NCBI GenBank assembly: GCA_037013685.1
Contig: CM072887.1
Location: 41,405,154 to 41,469,153, forward strand
Origin: Acridotheres tristis
Lineage: Eukaryota; Chordata; Aves; Passeriformes; Sturnidae
Direction: 5' to 3'
Length of the DNA: 64,000 nucleotides
In this document: one piece after another, positions 25,301 through 52,868 of the stretch
Layout of the letters: the number at the start of each line of letters is the position of its first letter
Numbering within the stretch: the stretch's first letter is position 1
Program-made: the position numbers and the translations under genes
Notes under the pieces: model-generated
The model's database searches: none
Seen by the model: the letters and a program-made list of their open reading frames with translations, nothing else
What the model was told of the DNA's origin: nothing

Positions 25301-26180
25301 AGCCAAGTGGTGAACACTTCTCACTCCTGTTTTAGAAGTAAAATTCTTTGGTAAGAACACAGTAAATACTTAATTGTCCAAAGTCTTCATTAAAATGACT
25401 GTTTATTCTTTTGTTTCTGAAAGTACTTAGCTAAGTGAAGCAAGAGTTTTACAATGTGTAATGCTGCAGTTTAACTATAGTGTTGTGAAGACTAGTGTTT
25501 ACAGTGTAAAATGTTACCATGAAAACTGCTTAAGAATGTACTGTAAAATACAGTAGCATGCCTGTTCAGTCACTGCTGTCACATCTTTGCAACTATGAAA
25601 TACAAACTTTTTCACAGGAAGCTGAGATAGAAGTCAAGGTGATAGCTAAACTTAGAGCCAACCTTAACAAAAACGAGGGACAGTTTCTGGTAAGAATTTT
25701 ATCCAGGTAGCACATGGAAATTTAAATTGGATTTTTAACACTTAGGGAAGTGTATCTGTACTCATTTTTTATGGTATAATGTAGTGCCACTGAATTATAA
25801 AGGCCTCTCTACTTTTTTTTTTACTGTGATAGGGACCAAATGCTAGCAATCTGAGGACCTAATGTGTGGCAACCTGGATGTTCCAGTTTCTTTTCCAGCT
25901 CAGTTAGTGCACTCAGCAGCAAAGCCATAAATGGAGCCTGACTCAACACCTTGACAAGTAGCCCCATGAAATTAGGGGTACAAGTGAATGGGAAGCTGCC
26001 TCAGCTATTGTTAGCACTGAATTCACTTTAAAAACAGTAGGGAAATACCATCTAAGCTTGAAGCAATATGTGTTTTTTAAAGTTTTTAAACAATATTTGT
26101 TTTTAATGCTTCTGTATTGTCTATTATTAATAGTGTAGTGTCAACTTGTATATGTGAATAAAATGAGTGACACAAAGTGC
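22311..26180 (+). other. CCSAP: Probable CCSAP 3' untranslated region
   Basis: This AT-rich stretch after the stop has no further convincing coding sequence. It contains several AATAAA hexamers: 22815, 24367 and the best-placed one at 26157, which is followed by a T-rich tract that could be the downstream element. A 3' UTR of about 3.9 kb would match the long 3' UTR I recall for this gene. The end point is inferred, not observed. Two exon-like segments (25618-25689 and 26241-26321) lie in or just past this region and are described as findings. Confidence 0.5.
26157..26162 (+). terminator. Candidate CCSAP poly(A) signal
   Basis: AATAAA followed within 60 nt by a TGTACTGTGCTTTTTGG-type G/U-rich stretch, as expected at a cleavage site. 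Earlier AATAAA hexamers at 22815-22820 and 24367-24372 could be proximal sites. Only 3'-end reads can tell which are used. Confidence 0.45.
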
Positions 26181-26944
26181 CTGGACTGCTTGTACTGTGC
26201 TTTTTGGGATCTCTGATTTTTTTTTTTTTCCCACTTACAGGGTACTTTAGTCCCTGCATGCAAACTATGGCTTCTACTTGTACCAGATAATTCTCTCCTG
26301 GAATGCGACAGACTTCTGTAATGACTAAGGTTGGGTATGAACTTAAGATTACAGTTACCATTCCAGCCTCTTACGTTCCTCTTGTAACTCTATCAGAGAT
26401 TCTCAACATCCTTTCCCAACTCAAATCACTTTTTTTTCCCTACTATGATAAGAAAAAACCCAGCTCTATTAGCTATCTGAAATGCTATGCCTTTGAGAAT
26501 ATAAATGTAAAGCTTTGGATGGAAAAGGGTAACAGAGAAAAAACAGGAAGCTGTATCACTAATAACATGTATACTCATGCAAACAGGAAAAATTAAGCTT
26601 TTAAAAGCTGGCTGCACTGAAGTTCTCTATGCTATGGGTTCTTCAGTAAATGAATGAGACTATTTTTACTCTGGATTTATAATGTATTTCTTGAGATTTT
26701 TATAGCGTTAATTCTTCCAGTACATAAAATCTAATGGAAATGAGGTGCACAGACTAATCAGGTTTTTCTACGGCATTCACTTTTTATAGCTCTTAAGGGA
26801 ACTCTTGAGCCATACTGCATACCTATTTGAATACAAAGAATGGATAAGATGAAGCAACTGTGCATTCTATGTGAGTTGCTGAATAGTCATGTTATCGACT
26901 TCACTTAACAGACAAAGCTTGCACAAATAAACAAGATTTGCTGG

Positions 26945-29126
26945 AAGAAAATCAAGGAAGAATCTTTATTTGGTGCTAGATACAAGCATTAAATGAAATA
27001 GTGTAGGCCAATAGACTCATTAAAAGGCAAGACACAGGCTTTAATAAGACATTTAAATCTCTTAATGGGCTGAACAGCTAAAGCTCCACATCTAATGAAA
27101 CCTCAGATATAGGTACCTGGTGGTATTTCATGTAAAACTCCCACCCCTCTTGCTTTGGTAAAGTAAGAATTTTACCCTAGAAACATACATAGCCTATTTA
27201 TGACTTACTGTTCAGGTGAGCTAGGTTTGATTTGCTGTGTCAACTATAATGCTAAAGGAAATCTGCTCCAGGGCTGATATTGGCATGATGTTTATTTTTA
27301 GAAATAAAAGACCCTCAGAGGAGCAATAGTAAACAATAAGAGTTTGCACTGCTGAGAGCTATTGCTTCCAACAGTATTTCTCTAAGGAGTTGCAATTTTA
27401 GAAAATTTTTTTTTAGAATGTCAGCAAGATATGCAGCATAAAAGGCTGAGATACTACAAAACATGCACATTAACCAGGTTAATGTGTATAGAGTGAGAGT
27501 ATACATTAGAAAATGGTAAAAAAATGTCCAAACTCATTATAATGACACTATTCTTTCCTTCCAGGGAGGAAGGAGACAGCTTTAAGACAGTTACTGAAAG
27601 AATAAAATTGCTTACTGCTTTTTAAACCAGAGACACTTGACCAAAATGATCGTAAGAACCAAGTATAAAAGAGGCCTTGTATGTAAAAGAGACAGAAAGA
27701 AGTAGAAGAAAATCCCTGTGAAACCCCTGAAATTTCTGTTTATAAGCAACAGTCCTCTCCTCCTTTCAACTGCTTCTGTAATATGGGAAAGAGGTTTTGA
27801 TCAATAGCCAACACCTCTTCCACCACTCTAACAGTGCCAGGAGAGCAACCTTTAGTTCTGCTTGTGCTGTGTCAGTGCTCAGCTTTTGTCCTGATTGGGT
27901 TGTGGAATGGCGTGTGGTGGAACAGACTACCCAGTACCACATCTTTTCCCAGCATCCCAGAACTGGTTTGCGGTTTTGGAACCAACACTCTCCTCAGCTC
28001 TGGCAGATAACATGTCCCAGTTAATAACTGGCTATGTGGACTGGTGGAGGAGACAGCTCCATCCAACTTCCTACTCCAGAGATCTTGCTTTTGGTAAGCA
28101 TTTTGCAATTCTGACAGCCAAACTGAACTGAACAAGGATTAAGACAGGTAAGTTTCTTTGGAGTTCTCTGATGTTCTTGAAAATACAGTTATGCTGCTTC
28201 AAAAAACACTTCACACTCTTACCAGGAAGAGAATACCATTGGGAGTAATTGTTATCAGTTCTGCAACAAATCCAATCCTAAATACAACAATCAGAGAGGA
28301 GTGACATAACATGAAAATTTTTGGACCCAACAGCCTTTTTAAACCTAAACCCAGGCTTTTCAAGTACAAAGCATGCTTAATTCCATTTAATTCAGAGATA
28401 ACCTAAAGTGCATACTTTTCAGATAAGCATCCATTTGAACCAAAAATGTCAGGACAAAGGGAATAAACAGAACTCTAATTTCATGAAAGATGGTATAGCT
28501 CAGTGTAGCATTCTTGCTCTGCTCTTGTGCTTTAACTTGCCTTTTCCAACTTGACATATCAGGATACAGAAGTATGGGTCATAACCACACATTAAGAATT
28601 GATCCTGTCAACAGTTTGTTAGAATGTGGCAACTGAATAGGAAAAAATAAACCAACAACCTCTCACTGACAGTTGCCAGTGGTTTCATAACTCAGGTTGT
28701 AAATACAAACTATTATGCAACAAACAAACGTGACAAAGCCTACTTCAGTTAAATTTGTTTATACGATAAAAAAATAAAATATTAAACTGCTTATAGTGCA
28801 ACATTCTAATAGCATACATAAGTATACCATGCTTTGTAAATTTACTGTTACATTATTTACAGTACATTGCAATGCTTTAAACTAGAGGTGAAAGAACAAA
28901 AACAGGTAATGGAAAACATTTACATACAGGTATGAGCCTTAATATTGTCCACAAACTATCCAGTTCACTTTGCAGACTTGTGTGTTGTGCATATTCCTGC
29001 TCCCTATCACAGGACACCTTTCTGTCAGCAGTGGTCAGCTCTGTCTTTAGATAGTGGAAAGATGTTTTTCAAAACTGCATAGCCTTCAAGCTTTTCTGTT
29101 TCTTCAAACACCATTTGCAAGGACAG
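26945..29126 (-). other. RAB4A: Probable last exon (3' UTR) of RAB4A
   Basis: From the candidate acceptor at 29127 down to just past the AATAAA at 26970-26965 (minus strand). No convincing reading frame was seen. Another minus-strand AATAAA lies near 27291. A UGUAAAUA Pumilio-type element and a GUACUGUA miR-101-type site overlap at 28854-28865. The boundaries are inferred. Confidence 0.4.
26965..26970 (-). terminator. Candidate RAB4A poly(A) signal
   Basis: AATAAA on the minus strand, about 2.2 kb below the proposed start of the last exon. It lies about 0.8 kb from the candidate CCSAP signal on the opposite strand, so the two genes would end close together without overlapping. Confidence 0.4.
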
Positions 29127-30414
29127 CTGTAAAATACGTAAGAACTCCATTAATTATCCATATCTGATCAATCTGAAAACTGAGCTCTTGAAGTAAGATC
29201 AATAAATATTCATTTCTGTAGAGTCATACAAAGCTGAACTAAATTAAAGCCCTTTTCTAGCAGTCTATTAGTTGAAGAATGGCATTTTATAGGAGGAAAG
29301 CAGTTCAAGGATTCCTATTCATTATTAAAACTCTGAGCTTTAATCTGGAGCTAAGCTCTTGGATCATAGGAAAAAAAATATCAGAATGTAGAATTATGTG
29401 TTGCCTTATTTAATGTTCCATGAAGCTTCTGCTGTGTGCACTGCTCAAGCTGATGAATGAATATAGTAAAAGTGATGCAGTAACTATGCCTGCAGTACTT
29501 GCTATCACTGTCCTTGTATTAGAGAAAAAAGGATTCATTACAGAAGAATAATTAACTGCACAGGGAGAAAAGACTGTCCTAAAAGCCACTGCATGCTGCA
29601 AGGAGTGATGTGAAATCCAGTGACTATTGAGAAGTGTCTTAAGGACAACTGTTTGTAAGAAAGACTAACCAGTGAGCTGTTCCTAGGAGATTATGTGACT
29701 TTTATTTCTCTTCCCCTACAACTGCTAAAGGGAAAAATTCTTTCCTCATTTTCTCTGAACAACATCTTTAAGATAACTTTAGAACACTGCACACCTATTT
29801 CCTAGGCTGGAACAGCCCCAGAAGAACTACTTTGGATGGCAACACCGCTTAAGCAGCAAATACTGCTATTCTCTTGTTTACATTTCTGCTAATGGCAGAC
29901 AGGAATCAGAATCACTTCAGAGTCGTTTTAAGTAGGGGCAAAAAAGTCAGTGGAAGTTTGAAATTCAGTGTTATCTTTAATTTTTAAATCTCAGTGTTTA
30001 ACCCTCAGTTTCACACAAGACTTTTTAATAGCTTAGGACAAGATACTGTACCATACATTTTGTGAATGCTTACTTCTACTGATGTTTGTTTCTAATGCAA
30101 CAGAACTGATTCACTTTCTCTACAGTGCATTAGGCAGCTATTAGGCCTATAATGCATCTCAGGAATAGAGAATTTTAAAATGTTTTCCACAGCATTACTC
30201 AGAATAAGCTAAGATTTAGAAATACTTCAGTAAGAGCACTAGTCTCCCCATCAGATGAGAGAAGAAAAACGAGTATAAATCTATTCCACTGTGCATTACT
30301 TCAAGCGATTCTCTGTAACTTTACAGGCTAACTGTGAAAAAGCCAAGCACCCAATACAGTACATTTATGAAATATGCTAATTTGCCCACCACCCCAAGAT
30401 TTTTGTAGCCTTAC
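29127..30414 (-). other. RAB4A: Probable 3' UTR intron of RAB4A
   Basis: On the minus strand CAGAAG|GTAAGG at 30415/30414 is a strong donor 45 nt after the stop. A matching acceptor ATTTTACAG ends at 29127. I recall that human RAB4A also has an eighth, non-coding exon, which fits. The choice of acceptor is by eye and its pyrimidine tract is only moderate. Confidence 0.5.
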
Positions 30415-30459
30415 CTTCTGTATCTAAAGTAAGTATTTGGGATTTTGTGTTTTGTTTCT

Positions 30460-45647
<15,188 letters not shown>

Positions 45648-46099
45648 CCCGGGAGGGGTGACCCCCGCCGCCGCTGCTCACTGCCCGTCCCGCCCGCTGA
45701 CGGCGGAGGGAACCGAACAGGCCCCGCCGCCCGGGCCCGGCTCAGCCCAGCCCCGCCCCGCGCCACCGCGCAGGCGCGCCCGGACCCCTCGCGCAGGCAC
45801 CTCCCCGCGCAGGCGCGGCTGCTCGCGGCCACGGCCCCGCCCCCCAGCGGCCCCGCCCTCCAAACAAGGCGCACGTGCCCGGGATGCTCCCGCCCCGCTC
45901 CCGCTCCTGGGAAGGCAGCGGCTGGACTGCGCTCCCCGAGCGCCTACGGTGGTGCCGGTGGTTGCCGGTGGTTGCCCGAATGCGGGCTCCTTATCCCGAG
46001 AGCGGTGCCAATTCATGCACCGGGGCGCTATTCCTGCAGCTCTCATCGTTTTACTCCATGTCGCACCAAGTAGTGAGCTGGGCGGTGGACCGCCAAAGG

Positions 46100-46578
46100 C
46101 TGGCTCCTCGGACACCAAAACGCTACGCCTTTTTTACATTTTAACAAACAAAGGTGGCACATCCCTTGGTTACAAACTACTTTTCTTTTAATTAGTGTTC
46201 AAACCCCTGTTTGCTTGTCATTCCTCTCCTTTCTCATGGTAATTATTCTGCAGTCGCAGTTCTGCTTTCCTTCCCAGTCTGGGGTCCGTTGTGAGTAGGT
46301 GCTCGATGAGTCGGTGGTCGTGATCTCCCACTGCCCGAATTACCTTTCCCAGGTGCTGCTCCGTCCTCCTGACTTCACTCCTGGCGGCTGTCGTGTAGAC
46401 AGCCCATACATCCTGGGGTAGTCTTCCTTTTTCCTTATAATAAAAGATTAGCCGAGCATACAATGTTCACAGTGCAATTGCTTAATCGTAACTGTGCAGC
46501 TATAGCTACTGATAACAACAAATAAAGTTGCAAAGTTTGCAACTTTAAATCTGTAAACTTCGGGGTCTCGGTGCCAAC
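46100..46578 (+). mobile_element. LTR-like block upstream of RAB4A
   Basis: On the plus strand TATAATAAAA (46436-46445) is followed about 85 nt later by AATAAA (46521-46526). An 11-bp-stem palindrome centred at 46535 follows, then ACTTCGGGGTCTCGG and a CCAACA end, an order like a compact retroviral LTR (U3-R-U5). The left boundary is a guess and no target duplication was identified. An 81-codon minus-strand frame (46463-46218) covers part of it but matches nothing I know. Confidence 0.35.
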
Positions 46579-46770
46579 AGTGCCTGGCTTGTATTATTTT
46601 TTACTGGATGTCTCAACTCCCCTGCCAATCCTGATTAGTCTGGCAGCAAAGGGCATTACAGCTCCCACCACAACAGCTTTTCCATCTATGCCATTCCTAA
46701 ATGATACTTCCTGTGTATCCTCCACTTTCTCCTTTCTTTCAGTCCTTAAAGAAATTCCTCTTATTCCCGG

Positions 46771-46790
46771 CTTTTTTTTTTTTTTTTTTT
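46771..46790 (+). repeat. Poly(T) tract
   Basis: About 20 T in the intergenic DNA upstream of RAB4A. Simple repeat. Confidence 0.9.
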
Positions 46791-47397
46791 AATCTTATTA
46801 CTCACAGCTTCCCATCCTTTCCACTTCTCCTTCATCTCCCAAGCTGTAGGAAAAACTGCCTCTGCCTGTTCCAGCCACCTCCTTGCGAAGTCCTTAGCTG
46901 GTCAGAGGTCAGCTTTGAAGTTTCCGTCTCTAATTCGTGGAACAACATGTGCTGAGCCAGCACCAAAAACCCCTCAGAGAATCTGCTGATTATTCTTCTT
47001 GTTGTGGGTACATACAGACAAAGAAACTTGACACAGTTTACAAAAAACCAACCCTTTAATGAGTTCATATTATTAACAGTAATTGGAGGTTGTATAAACA
47101 GGTCCCCAAAGCTAGCACTGCCCTGATGCACAGAGGATATTGAGGCTTAAAAATGTCACATGTGAACGTGTCTCTGGGGCATCTGCTCTCCAAAATGCTA
47201 TGGAGAGCTGAAGAGCCTTCATATGAGCTGCACAGACCCCAGAATGTCACAGATGTGAGCTTTGTCTCTGAAAGCTGTCCCCCAAAATGGTACATTCTGA
47301 GGCTTAGGTTGGGCTTTAGAGAAATTTGGTCTAACATCACCAAATCCCTGATAGATGTTGGTTATTTTTGCTCAACATCCCCGTCCCTGCTCCCAGA

Positions 47398-47450
47398 AAA
47401 CAAACCCAACAAATCAAAAAACCCCCCACCAAACCCAAAAAACCAAACTG
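47398..47450 (+). repeat. A/C-rich low-complexity tract
   Basis: Repeated CAAA, CCAAACCC and AAACCCCCC runs. No coding meaning is seen. Confidence 0.8.
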
Positions 47451-50400
47451 AATGTCTTAACCAAAACAATCCCCAAAGATACTGAAGTAAGCAGATTTTA
47501 CTAGATTATTAAAAATATGTCATATTATATCCATGGTATATGCGAGAACAAGGAGATTTAGACCTCTTGCACTGTATAAACTTTAGGTTAAAGGGTAAAG
47601 TAGTCTTGGTTTTTTATTCTGTGTATTTTACAAGGTGACTTTGTTTTATGGAGTTTATATTTGATAAATGTGTCATTGTGTTAATACCACATTCCTTTGC
47701 TTCCAGTCACTCCTGATAAGTTTACATGCACCTAGCAATAAAGTACATTGAAGCTGTAAATGTTTCCATAAAAGCTATTAGTTTAGTAGTGAAGAGGAAG
47801 GTGGAGGTTGGAAGAATGTTAAAGCAAAGACAGGATAATGTGAGAGATGAATAGGATTTGGTGTTTTAGAAATTTTGCCTTGAAGAATAAATTAGAACAA
47901 ATAGTAGAATTCAGAGATAATAAAGACTGCACTAGGCTAGAAAATATATGCTGACACCTCAGGACTGTATGTTAATAAAACCATTCTTTCTGAGTAATAA
48001 ACAATAAGTAGCCAGCATTGGCCTTACCAGTGTCTATCTTAAATACAAAGGTGAAAAAAAACCCCAAAGCCAAATGTTTAATTCACTTGATTTATGATTT
48101 CTGTTGATTACACCTGTTAGAAACTTTTGGCTTATGTAAAAAAAGATGTATTATGTCAAACTGGATCTGCACATCATGCACTTCCTCAAATTACTTTCAC
48201 CACAGTTATTGTGCCTATAACTGGTTGTGGTTGTAAAATTGCTGCTCCGGAGGTCATGTTAAGGTTTCTCTAAATGTGCTAATCTCATTTTTTACTATTT
48301 TTTACTAACCAGTGTACCATAATAGGAGTGGAAGAGGACCTACAAGATCTCATGGGAGCTAGACTCAGGGTGGGGTATTCTGTGAAATCTCTGCCAAGAT
48401 AAAATAACATGACTCAGGACTTTGAGGATTTGGACACAGCTTTTTATGATCTAGCACCACAAGGGGCCAGATCCTTTTGTTTTCTTTTGCCTTTCCTTTC
48501 TCTTTTAATATAAGGGAACAAAGTTCAGTTTGTAATTGAATCTGGGCTGTTTTTGACTTCACTGTAGGCTGCTTTCTGGGACCGGAGCGCAGCTGCAGGT
48601 GGGATGGGCTTTTCCTTGCGGGAGTGGTAGGGATGCCTCGCTCTGGGCTGCAGGTGGCACTACAAGGCTGTGTTTGGAGGGCTCTGCAGCGGCTGAGCGC
48701 TGCTGCTGTCCCTGTTAGTTGGGCTGTGTGGCACAAAGTCCAACCTGGCACGCTCAGGTAAAATGGGGAATGATGTATTCTGCTGCTCTTCCCTGCTCCT
48801 TGCAAGCTGAGTATGGAAAGCAACCCAGCATACGTGGAAGCCACCGGCTTCAGCTTCATCTGAAGCAGCAATGAATGAGACTCCAGCAACCCAAATGAAA
48901 TCTGAAGACAAGTGATTGATACTCTGAGGAGCCTCTGAGATTGCCGCGACCTCCTTGTACACAGTGCTATTGGCCAGCTGACTTCATCGGAAAACAGCTG
49001 GGATCATCTGAACATTGTCATCTTCAGCCTCCACAGGAACGTCCCTCCATCTGTGAACATGTTTGTCAATGTGAGCATATGCAGCTCACACCTAAGAACT
49101 ACTAGCACTGAAATCAGCATTAGGCAGATATTGCAGCACTCTCTTTCAATACAAAAGTGACATATATCTATTTTAAATAAAAAGAGATGTAGCAGTCTTT
49201 CTTGTTAGATTAGAACCTTGCTTTTAGAAGGACCTCAACCCACTGCACATGGTGTGTGGGTAATCTGAATTCCTGTTCCTCAGGGGTCCAAGGAGAGTCT
49301 GAGGATCCTCAAGGGACCAAGCACCTAAAAGTTGTAAACTGGTTCAGTCCCAATTGCCACAACAGTGCTGAAGGGACACGGTTCTGCACCTCACCAGGGA
49401 GAGGCTCACCTCCCATCGTACCAAGGCTGTCACCTGCTCATGGCCATCCCGAGGCACAACAAGGGAACTATCAAACCAATCTGATAGCAGGAAATCACCC
49501 TGCTGGGGTTATCAGGGCAGTCTTTAAAGACTTACATGTGCTCCGTGTTACACCACTAGAAATATCACAGCCAGAGAAATATGATATATAATTGTAGTTA
49601 TGTATAGAAATTTATGAGTTGGATACTTCTAAAATCATGGGCTCATCCCTCCACTGCTAGCCCAGAGAGATGAGAACTGATGAAGGAGACTGCAAACATA
49701 TAGTGGTTCTGTAATTGTACTCCTTTATCTTGCTCTGTGGTGAACTTTTCCAAGAATAAATATGAAGACCACAAGCTACTGGAAGTTGGTGGCAGCTTAT
49801 AGAATGCCATGCTGTGTGCTAAACATCTGCTTTATTCTTTCACCATGCTCTCTTCACCAGTAAGTGTAGGTAGTAGGAGCCACACTGTGCAACCCGATAT
49901 TGTGAAAAATTGTCACAAGATGAGATAAGCTCATTTTAGAGTAGCTTTATGCTATAGCACAGATACACAAATTTGCCCTGATGTTGGAATGAATACTATG
50001 TCTTTTCTTTTCATGCAGAACCCTGCTTTAGGTGTTATGTCCAGGGAGGCACTTTTACTAACATAAAGCTATATAGATATGCTATATTTAGAAAAGAAAT
50101 GCACAAAATAGAAAAAAAAATACAGCAAATCAGACTATAGGCCACAGCTTTTAAAAACAGTTAGTGATTAAATTTTTCAAGAATCACATAAATAGAGTGA
50201 AAAGACCTAAATACTTATTTCAACCTGTCAAGGGATGTACAGGGAAATGAAGACAACAGAAATTTGAGACACGTTATTAGCTTACATAAGTTGTTGCCAG
50301 TGTCTAGAATACAGGCAGATTGATTTGACACGCATGTTTTATGAAGTTAGCCTCATGGTTTCACCAATTAACTTCTCTGTTGGTGAAATTATGATAATGG

Positions 50401-52868
50401 AATGTAATTGGCTTCGTATGTTCACTTTTAGCAATAGGAAATGGCTGAGAGATTTGATATTTTTAATACCATGCACTTGAACTAGAAGATGTTTTAACAG
50501 ATTTCTCAGGGACACATGAGGTCATGCTCATGTTCTCCCTTTCATGCTCAAATTGGTTTTCCCTGTTCAGAAGAGCTCATATATAAGGAAAAGGTCTCTC
50601 ATTTGGGTTTCACCTGTTTCTCAGGTAAATATCCTTGAAGAGACAAGACAGCAGTCTGGATTCAATTCTGACTCTTTGGTCTCATGGGATGCAGCACCAG
50701 GAAGCAGTCAAAGCTTTCTGGGCACCATCTGTATCAGTGCAGAATGGGAGGCACCTCTGGAAATGTCTTCAGCCCATGGATCACCATTCTCAGTCTGAGG
50801 ACAGAATGGAGCACCTTCTCTCCACTGCCTCTTTTTCAAGTGGGAGCCCAATGCAAGCTTTGAAAAACTAACACAGACACCTAAAAGTAGGAACTATCAA
50901 ACCCTACCCCAGGGGGTTTGATTTCATCTTCCTTTCTCCAGGCCTTGCTTGTGCCGATGGAGAAAGCCCAGTGATGGGGCACCAGACTGGAGGGGAAAAC
51001 CCACGGAATTTCATGAGCTGTGCCCTTTGTTTCTCCCCTGCCTTTCTGCCTCCCTGGTGGCCCATCGCTGCCAACATGCTCTCAGCATCTTCTGCTTGCA
51101 CCTGGTTTTGGAAGCAGCCAGGAAGTGTGTTCATTCGACTGATGTTGCATTCTTTTGCAGCTTTTAGGCTTGCTACTGGCAGTTCATCATTCCATTGGAA
51201 TTAAAATGGGCAACCTTTTGTTCAGGTTTGGTGAGTTAAGCCAAATTTCAATATGCTTATCTTCCTCTCTAAACTGTTACATTCCATGATATATGCAGCC
51301 TGTAGAGGCATCCTTGCCTGTGAAAGCTGTTTTCATTAAACAATCTAAACAGACCGTGAAGCTCTTGGAATATGTTTGTTTTGTTTTGTGCATAGATGTG
51401 ATTAGAGGGAGACCTGGTGGGACAAGGGCTGGCAGTGCTAAACTGTGCTCAGTGGAGAGAGGTCTCTGACCGGCAAAAGAGTTTTCTGGTCACAAGTTTC
51501 TCTGCTTTTCAGCCTCAGTGTTATTAAAAAAAGTTGCAACTGCATGTAATGCTTTCCTGATACTGCTCCCTCTCCTGGAGATAGTGATATGCAGCCATGA
51601 AAGCAGCCATGCATCCTGGGACAGGCCAGCTTCCATGTAAAGAGGCCAAAGAATGCCACACTGCACATCTGTCATGGATGTAAGGAGAGCTCAGCAGCTG
51701 GAAGGGGGCTGGAAGAAGAGAAAGCAGTCGTGTGTGAGGGGATGTCCCTATGGCCAAAAATTTGCTGTGATTTTTCCTGAGCCTGAAGATGTGATCTGTG
51801 CCAAGATGGTTTGAGAAGACTAGTCTGCAGAGCAGTGTTAAGGCTTTCATTGCTAAATATGTGAAAAATTTCTCCAAAGCCACAGAATATTTCTGTTCCA
51901 AAAGCTGCAAAACAAGATCAAAGTTTTCCAAGTTACTGTTATACACTTGTAAAGCTTTCCACTAAAAAAATTCTCTTAGTAACTGATACATTTTGTTGGA
52001 TCAGACTTTGGATTATTTATTTTTTAGGCACACATAAAATTCAGAATACCTGAGGTCTAAAGTGGATTTTTTATGCACAACAATTTTTGCATAAAATAAA
52101 TGTATTCACCTTGCATTTACTAGGACAGAAGTAATTGAGCTGCTCCATATGCATGAGGTGTGCAAACTCCCTTGTGCTACAAAAAGGACCACCAGACATG
52201 TTCATGAGTGTCTTAAGGAAGAATTTGTGCCCAAATATAATGATATCTGTGTAGGAAATGAGTCTCAGTTCCCAAAATGCAATTCTGTCTCTGGTAATGC
52301 ATGTAATTTTTCATGACTGTGTTTCTGCCTGGTTTACTTTCACTTGTAGATAACCTTGTAGCTAGTTTTCCCTTGTAGTTATTCTTTTCCATAGTATTTT
52401 TTTGAAAATAAACACTTGAAAATACTTGTGTCTTATGAAGACACTTTGTTAATTTTTTCTTTTTTTAAGAAAAGAAATTCTGACACGTTGATTGAAATGA
52501 ATGGGCATGGATTCCAGTGCTAGTGGCTGAATATTGCTATTGATGGCTGATATAAAATGTGTTTCATGATCTTGTCTAGCTTCTAGGTTGTTGCTGTCAC
52601 ACAAAACCCACACAGATCTGTTATCACCAGTTAGAGGAGAGTTTGAAGACAAATGAGACGGATACGTTTTTCAGCAGATGCTACAGAATTTTTAAGTCTG
52701 TCTTGAGACTTGACCCTCACTGTGTTTCTCTTTCAAAGTCAGCTCAATGTTTTTGTTCCCTGTAGTCTTTCAAGTGCGTTTTATCTACAGCAATGCCTAC
52801 AAATGGGTACATCAGAGGCACCAGCTCTTCACAAATGACTCTTGCTGGTACCAGTGCCCCAGAAGGGC

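Larger units (their letters stand above)
46579..52868. other. Intergenic, nothing recognised
   Basis: AT-rich DNA upstream of RAB4A. It holds the simple tracts listed separately and short frames, the longest 174 codons at 48889-48365 on the minus strand, none like a known protein. In other vertebrates RHOU lies further in this direction. No RHOU exon was seen. Confidence 0.55.

Noticed and set aside
27797..28135. Overlapping frames of 75 to 87 codons on both strands, with a GTAAGC near 28093
   Set aside because: No recognisable protein. The region is better explained as RAB4A 3' UTR or flanking non-coding DNA.
46218..46463. 81-codon minus-strand frame inside the LTR-like block
   Set aside because: Looks protein-like in composition, but I recognise no domain and it overlaps the proposed LTR antisense.
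48365..48889. 174-codon minus-strand frame
   Set aside because: No ATG at the start, no family resemblance, overlapping frames on the same strand. Likely chance.
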